From the NCBI GenBank assembly GCA_964520055.1, contig CAZFME010000107.1, forward strand, positions 1-7,637: 7,637 bases of DNA, read 5' to 3'. Positions 4,988-7,637 of the stretch are shown here, one piece after another. Position 1 is the stretch's first letter. Every line of letters starts with the position of its first letter. This stretch comes from DUNY01 sp964520055. GTDB taxonomy: Bacteria > Bacillota > Thermosediminibacteria > Thermosediminibacterales > Tepidanaerobacteraceae. Made by a program: the position numbers and the translations under genes. The notes beneath the pieces are model-generated. The model was given only the letters and a program-made list of their open reading frames with translations. It had not been told where the DNA came from and did not search any database.

Positions 4988-5046
4988 CCTTTTTTATTAT
5001 AAAACTTTAATTACTTTTGATTGCAGATGTTATTTTTTTATTTTAC

Positions 5047-5055
5047 TGATATAAT
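5047..5055 (+). promoter_or_regulatory. Extended -10 promoter of the F420-ligase-family gene
   Basis: TG-A-TATAAT is a perfect extended -10 element. No good -35 lies at 16-18 bases, which extended -10 promoters tolerate; a TTGCAG at 5021-5026 is too far. The predicted start is near 5062, giving a leader of about 60 bases. Confidence 0.5.
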
Positions 5056-5122
5056 AAGTAATGTAGCATGATTTATGTCAATTTATTCATATTTAGATAC
5101 GGAAAAGAAAGGATGTTGCCCT

Positions 5123-6670
5123 ATGGAGAAATTTTCTCTACCGGCAGCTACGGGGGTAGCGGCTATCGGCCTTAAGACCGGTCTCATCATCCCCAATGAT
5201 GATATTGCCGCTATTACAGCCGAAGCAGCCAAACCCTTTGTAGAAGACAAGGATATTATTTGTGTCACCGAAGCGGTGGTGGCTCGTTCCCAAAACCGCT
5301 ACCTATCCTGTAGTGATTTAGCTGAAGATGTTCAAAAAAAGTTAAATCTCAAGCCCGGAAGTACTCTGGCGGTTATCAGCCCCATTGCCAGCAGGAATCG
5401 TTTTGCTTTGGTATTAAAAGCCTTAGCCATGGCTACTCGGGGTGGGAAAATCATATTGCAGTTTTCGATTCCCTTTGATGAGGTAGGCAATCAAGTTATG
5501 AACGAAGAATTTGCCACAACTCGGCTCCGACTGAAAAAGGTTTTAAAAAGCCTTCGGGAGGCTAGGGAAAATACACCCCAGCTAAATGTTCTCATACGAG
5601 AGATTATAGCTGCGTTAAAGTTACAAGAAATCGGTTACAATATTTTGAGCATACGAAAAATTACCGGTACGGGTATCGCCGATCTGACGGTGCGAACCCC
5701 GGAAGGTAAACTGGCAGTGGCTGAAGTGACCTTTGCCAATCTGGAAAAAGCCGCCAAAAAGGCCATCGGCATTAAAAAGGATGTAGACGGAGCAAAGCAG
5801 GCCTTGGCTATTACGGTTGATCTTGGGCATCATAAGATTTCTATGGTTGATGCCGAGACTTTCGATAAACCGAAAGCTTACGACTTTGGCGAGCAACTGG
5901 ATAGCTATCATGATCCTGATGTGGTTTATATCAATGAACTGGAAAACATCACATTTTCTCATCCCATTACAAAAATGGACTATCGGGACTTATATATGAA
6001 GATGATCGAAGCGGGCAATGCCGAAGGTGAAGTGATATTTACCAATAATCCGCTAAAGGTTTACGACCTAGGGTATATTGACGGTGTATGTATTGCGGCG
6101 GTCCACGAGCAGGATAAGCTAAACGAGCTATTTGCGTCCTTTGGCGCAATGGTTCCGGTTACAACACTGAAAGATATAGGGCCCGGGCCATGGGGTGTGA
6201 TTGGCTCCAATGTTTCAGACTTCGAAGAAGGTGTTCTCAAGCTCCTACCCGGTGATGCCGATGATACTGCGGAAGGTATTAAAGCTAGAATTAGGGAAGT
6301 CAGTGGCAAAGATGTGGAGGTATTGATTTTTGGAGACGGTGCTTACAAAGACCCGGATACCGGGATATACGAGATGGCTGACCCATATCCGGCTATTGGA
6401 GTAAGCAGTGGTCTTAAGAGTGCCGCACTGCGAACGGGCAATAAACTCAAGCTACAGGTGGATACACTGCATAACCAAGGCTACTCTCGAGAAGAGATAG
6501 AAGAAAAGCTTGCAAACAAACAGGATAAAGTCACCGTAGAAAGTTTAGGGACTACTCCTCGGAGTGTAACCAGCATTGTAGCTACTTTAGCTGATTTAGT
6601 AGCAGGATCTGCCGATGCCGGAACGCCGATTGTGCTTGTGCGTGGATTTGAGTACTCCCAGAAAAATTAG
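5123..6670 (+). CDS. F420-0:L-glutamate ligase family protein with an inserted domain
   Basis: The 515-residue product belongs to the CofE-like family, which forms amide bonds between a glutamate amino group and an acidic acceptor using a nucleotide. N-terminal family segments are LIIPNDDIAAI and CVTEAVVARSQNRY (about 20-60), SPIASRNRF (86-94) and FDEVGN (118-123). C-terminal ones are DSYHD (260-264), TNNP (307-310), GVIGSN (358-363), IFGDGAYKDP (402-411) and EMADPYP (417-423). Between FDEVGN and DSYHD lies an extra stretch of roughly 130 residues (124-255) with a nuclease-like pattern. I remember relatives of about 400 residues without it. ATG 5123 is chosen because AAAGGATG precedes it; a frame extension to 5075 lacks a ribosome binding site. 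True F420 synthesis is rare in Firmicutes, so the acceptor may be another molecule. Confidence 0.88.
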   Translation: MEKFSLPAATGVAAIGLKTGLIIPNDDIAAITAEAAKPFVEDKDIICVTEAVVARSQNRYLSCSDLAEDVQKKLNLKPGSTLAVISPIASRNRFALVLKALAMATRGGKIILQFSIPFDEVGNQVMNEEFATTRLRLKKVLKSLREARENTPQLNVLIREIIAALKLQEIGYNILSIRKITGTGIADLTVRTPEGKLAVAEVTFANLEKAAKKAIGIKKDVDGAKQALAITVDLGHHKISMVDAETFDKPKAYDFGEQLDSYHDPDVVYINELENITFSHPITKMDYRDLYMKMIEAGNAEGEVIFTNNPLKVYDLGYIDGVCIAAVHEQDKLNELFASFGAMVPVTTLKDIGPGPWGVIGSNVSDFEEGVLKLLPGDADDTAEGIKARIREVSGKDVEVLIFGDGAYKDPDTGIYEMADPYPAIGVSSGLKSAALRTGNKLKLQVDTLHNQGYSREEIEEKLANKQDKVTVESLGTTPRSVTSIVATLADLVAGSADAGTPIVLVRGFEYSQKN

Positions 6671-6680
6671 GCAGCAGCTT

Positions 6681-6747
6681 TAAAACTCATCTTCGGTATA
6701 GCCATTTAAATAAATGGTTATAATCTCCAATGAGGAGATGAGTTTTA
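6681..6747 (+). promoter_or_regulatory. Nested 67-nt hairpin covering the yaaL ribosome binding site
   Basis: Outer arms TAAAACTCATCT (6681-6692) and AGATGAGTTTTA (6736-6747) pair over 12 bases. Inside, TATAGCCATTT (6697-6707) and AAATGGTTATA (6712-6722) pair over 11 positions with one G-U and an AAAT loop. GG 6695-6696 may also pair with CC 6727-6728. The right arm contains the end of GAGGAG (6732-6737) and reaches the A of ATG 6747. Folding would hide the start site. The arm ends in TTTTA, so partial termination after the upstream gene is an alternative. Confidence 0.6.
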
Positions 6748-7025
6748 TGATAAATCATGATATTTTGCGCATCTTTGCGGAGCTTTCTTCTCGGTTATTT
6801 TTTGACAATGATGAAGAAACCGTAAAGACACCGGAGATACGGTTAGCCGATGAGATTAAAGAAGCCCACAGTGAATGGCTTCGAGCTCAAAAGTATTTTC
6901 AATGTGTCTCGGATCCTGAACTGGTTGATCATGCAATTTTCACTGAAGAAGCTGCCCGAAGAAAATATATTTACCTTTTAAACAAAGCAAAAAATCAAGG
7001 TATAAGTATTGAAGAACCAAAATAA
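6747..7025 (+). CDS. yaaL: YaaL-like protein (DUF2508 family)
   Basis: The 92-residue product is soluble, highly charged and mostly helical, with RLADEIKEAHSEWLRAQKYF in the first half and VDHAIFTEEAARRKYIYLL in the second. This is the pattern of the small uncharacterised YaaL/DUF2508 family, which in Bacillus lies between recR and bofA; here it is also immediately upstream of bofA, but the gene before it is the F420-ligase-family gene, not recR. ATG 6747 is chosen because GAGGAG (6732-6737) is nine bases away; ATG 6738 directly touches the same Shine-Dalgarno and would add three residues. The start is inside the nested hairpin described separately. The function of the family is unknown; co-occurrence with bofA hints at sporulation or housekeeping linkage. 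Confidence 0.85.
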   Translation: MINHDILRIFAELSSRLFFDNDEETVKTPEIRLADEIKEAHSEWLRAQKYFQCVSDPELVDHAIFTEEAARRKYIYLLNKAKNQGISIEEPK

Positions 7026-7056
7026 GATAGTATAAAAGGACAATGGGGGTGAAAAG

Positions 7057-7329
7057 GTGCACATAGATTACGCCGCTGTCCTGGCTTATGCTTTTGGTCT
7101 TTTGTTGCTTTATATAGTTGGCCGGGTTCTGATTATGCCACTTAAAATCGTAGTAAAACTTATATACAATGCACTTATCGGTGGGGTTGTTTTACTTATT
7201 TTGAATTTTATAGGAGGGTATATAGGCCTTCATATAGCTTTAAATCCTGTAACTGCACTCTTGGTAGGTTTTTTGGGTGTGCCGGGAGTAGTAATGCTGC
7301 TGGTTTTACAATACATACTGGCGGGATAA
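7057..7329 (+). CDS. bofA: Pro-sigma-K processing inhibitor BofA
   Basis: BofA is a small membrane protein of the outer forespore membrane. With SpoIVFA it holds the intramembrane protease SpoIVFB inactive until the forespore signal arrives, so delaying cleavage of pro-sigma-K in the mother cell. The 90-residue product (B. subtilis BofA has 87) has hydrophobic segments at about 5-27, 33-58 and 65-88. It contains the family strings LIYNALIGG (37-45), NFIGGYIGLHIALNPVTAL (50-68) and GFLGVPGVVMLLVLQ (71-85), including the conserved Asn, His and GxPG-type region. The start is GTG 7057, preceded by GGGGGTGA (7045-7052). It follows yaaL by 31 bases and is probably cotranscribed with it. No clear sigma-E promoter was found. 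A strong terminator follows. Confidence 0.94.
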   Translation: MHIDYAAVLAYAFGLLLLYIVGRVLIMPLKIVVKLIYNALIGGVVLLILNFIGGYIGLHIALNPVTALLVGFLGVPGVVMLLVLQYILAG

Positions 7330-7342
7330 TTCAGATTCATAC

Positions 7343-7376
7343 ACGAGGGTCTGTTTCGGCAGGCCCCGTTTTATTT
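7343..7376 (+). terminator. Rho-independent terminator after bofA
   Basis: GGGTCTG (7347-7353) pairs with CAGGCCC (7360-7366) with one G-U and loop TTTCGG. ACG/CGT extends the stem past a bulged A. TTTTATTT follows. It closes the F420-ligase-family, yaaL, bofA cluster. Confidence 0.85.
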
Positions 7377-7423
7377 AGGTGAAATTTAGCTTAAAAATTT
7401 ACTAAACCACTAAACACCATATC

Positions 7424-7452
7424 TTGACCACTTTTAAGCAGTCTGTTATACT
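7424..7452 (+). promoter_or_regulatory. Strong sigma-A promoter firing out of the window
   Basis: TTGACC (7424-7429) and TATACT (7447-7452) have an ideal 17-base spacer, and TG at 7444-7445 adds an extended -10. The start should be near 7459. No start codon with a ribosome binding site lies in the remaining 180 bases, so it serves a gene or RNA beyond the edge. Confidence 0.7.
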
Positions 7453-7458
7453 TAAAAG

Positions 7459-7637
7459 GAAATATCTGCTACATTTATTAATATCTCTAAAACCAGATTA
7501 TATATATCACCTGTATTAGATAGGATTTCATCTCTACTACTATAAAAATAGTTACAATATTCTGCATAAAGATAAATATCACTATTTTAAATTTAATCTT
7601 AAAATAGTGACTGAAACAGTTCTTATTATTATGGGTA
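7459..7637 (+). other. AT-rich leader region without a visible gene
   Basis: This is the predicted transcribed sequence downstream of the 7424 promoter. It is very AT-rich with no credible frame. It contains the inverted repeat at 7579-7610 and a shorter ACTAT/ATAGT pair near 7540. In B. subtilis rRNA genes follow bofA, but no rRNA leader motif such as boxA was recognised here. Confidence 0.4.
7579..7610. repeat. 12-bp inverted repeat near the window end
   Basis: TCACTATTTTAA (7579-7590) and TTAAAATAGTGA (7599-7610) are perfect arms around an eight-base loop. It is AT-rich and lacks an adjacent T tract, so an operator or leader hairpin is more likely than a terminator. Confidence 0.6.

Noticed and set aside
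5075..5122. Upstream start adding 16 residues to the F420-ligase-family protein
   Set aside because: No Shine-Dalgarno before 5075, the added residues do not resemble the family N-terminus, and it is only about 13 bases from the predicted transcription start.
5621..5962. Minus-strand open frame inside the F420-ligase-family gene
   Set aside because: It is antisense to conserved coding sequence with no start signals.
6719..6724. TATAAT as a promoter for yaaL
   Set aside because: No -35 at proper distance and no correct extended -10; the sequence is part of the inner hairpin arm.
1..7637. CRISPR arrays, tRNA and rRNA genes
   Set aside because: No regularly spaced direct repeats, no cloverleaf-like segments and no recognisable rRNA sequence were seen by eye.

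Overview
The window looks like chromosomal DNA of a low-GC, endospore-forming anaerobe of the Firmicutes (Clostridia). The reasons are a BofA gene (sporulation-specific inhibitor of pro-sigma-K processing) next to a YaaL-type gene, strong GGAGG-type ribosome binding sites, an exported stalk-domain protein, ferredoxin chemistry and an F420-ligase-family enzyme. I cannot name the species.

Positions 1-1250 are a scarred zone around one intact housekeeping gene. A decayed toxin-antitoxin pair (antitoxin tail, then a RelE/ParE toxin tail, still overlapping at ATGA) is followed by mscL on the minus strand. Directly upstream of mscL is the frameshifted, truncated N-terminus of an IS256-type transposase, with a plausible promoter that may now serve mscL. 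Positions 1248-2042 hold one exported protein (stalk domain plus NPCBM-like domain) with its own strong terminator. Positions 2043-2346 are mostly unreadable but end in the last 15 codons of a GGDEF (diguanylate cyclase) domain.

Positions 2347-4751 are the most interesting block. A Crp/Fnr-family regulator (minus) is divergent from a tight plus-strand operon: a degenerate cupin, a short YraQ/ArsP-type permease half, and a second permease half carrying a C-terminal [4Fe-4S] ferredoxin domain. The short shared control region has overlapping back-to-back -10 boxes and a 16-bp palindrome. This palindrome is centred at -41.5 of the operon promoter and lies just downstream of the predicted regulator start point, which fits activation of the operon and autorepression. 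I read the block as a redox- or effector-controlled transport system whose permease is split over two genes and tied to an iron-sulfur centre; the substrate is unknown.

Positions 4752-5122 contain a small frameshifted minus-strand gene with a perfect Shine-Dalgarno and a terminator, plus an extended -10 promoter for the next gene. Positions 5123-7376 hold an F420-0:L-glutamate-ligase-family protein that appears to carry an inserted ~130-residue nuclease-fold-like domain, then yaaL-like and bofA genes and a terminator. A 67-nt nested hairpin covers the yaaL ribosome binding site and reaches the first base of its start codon. The last 260 bases are AT-rich and carry a near-consensus promoter firing out of the window.
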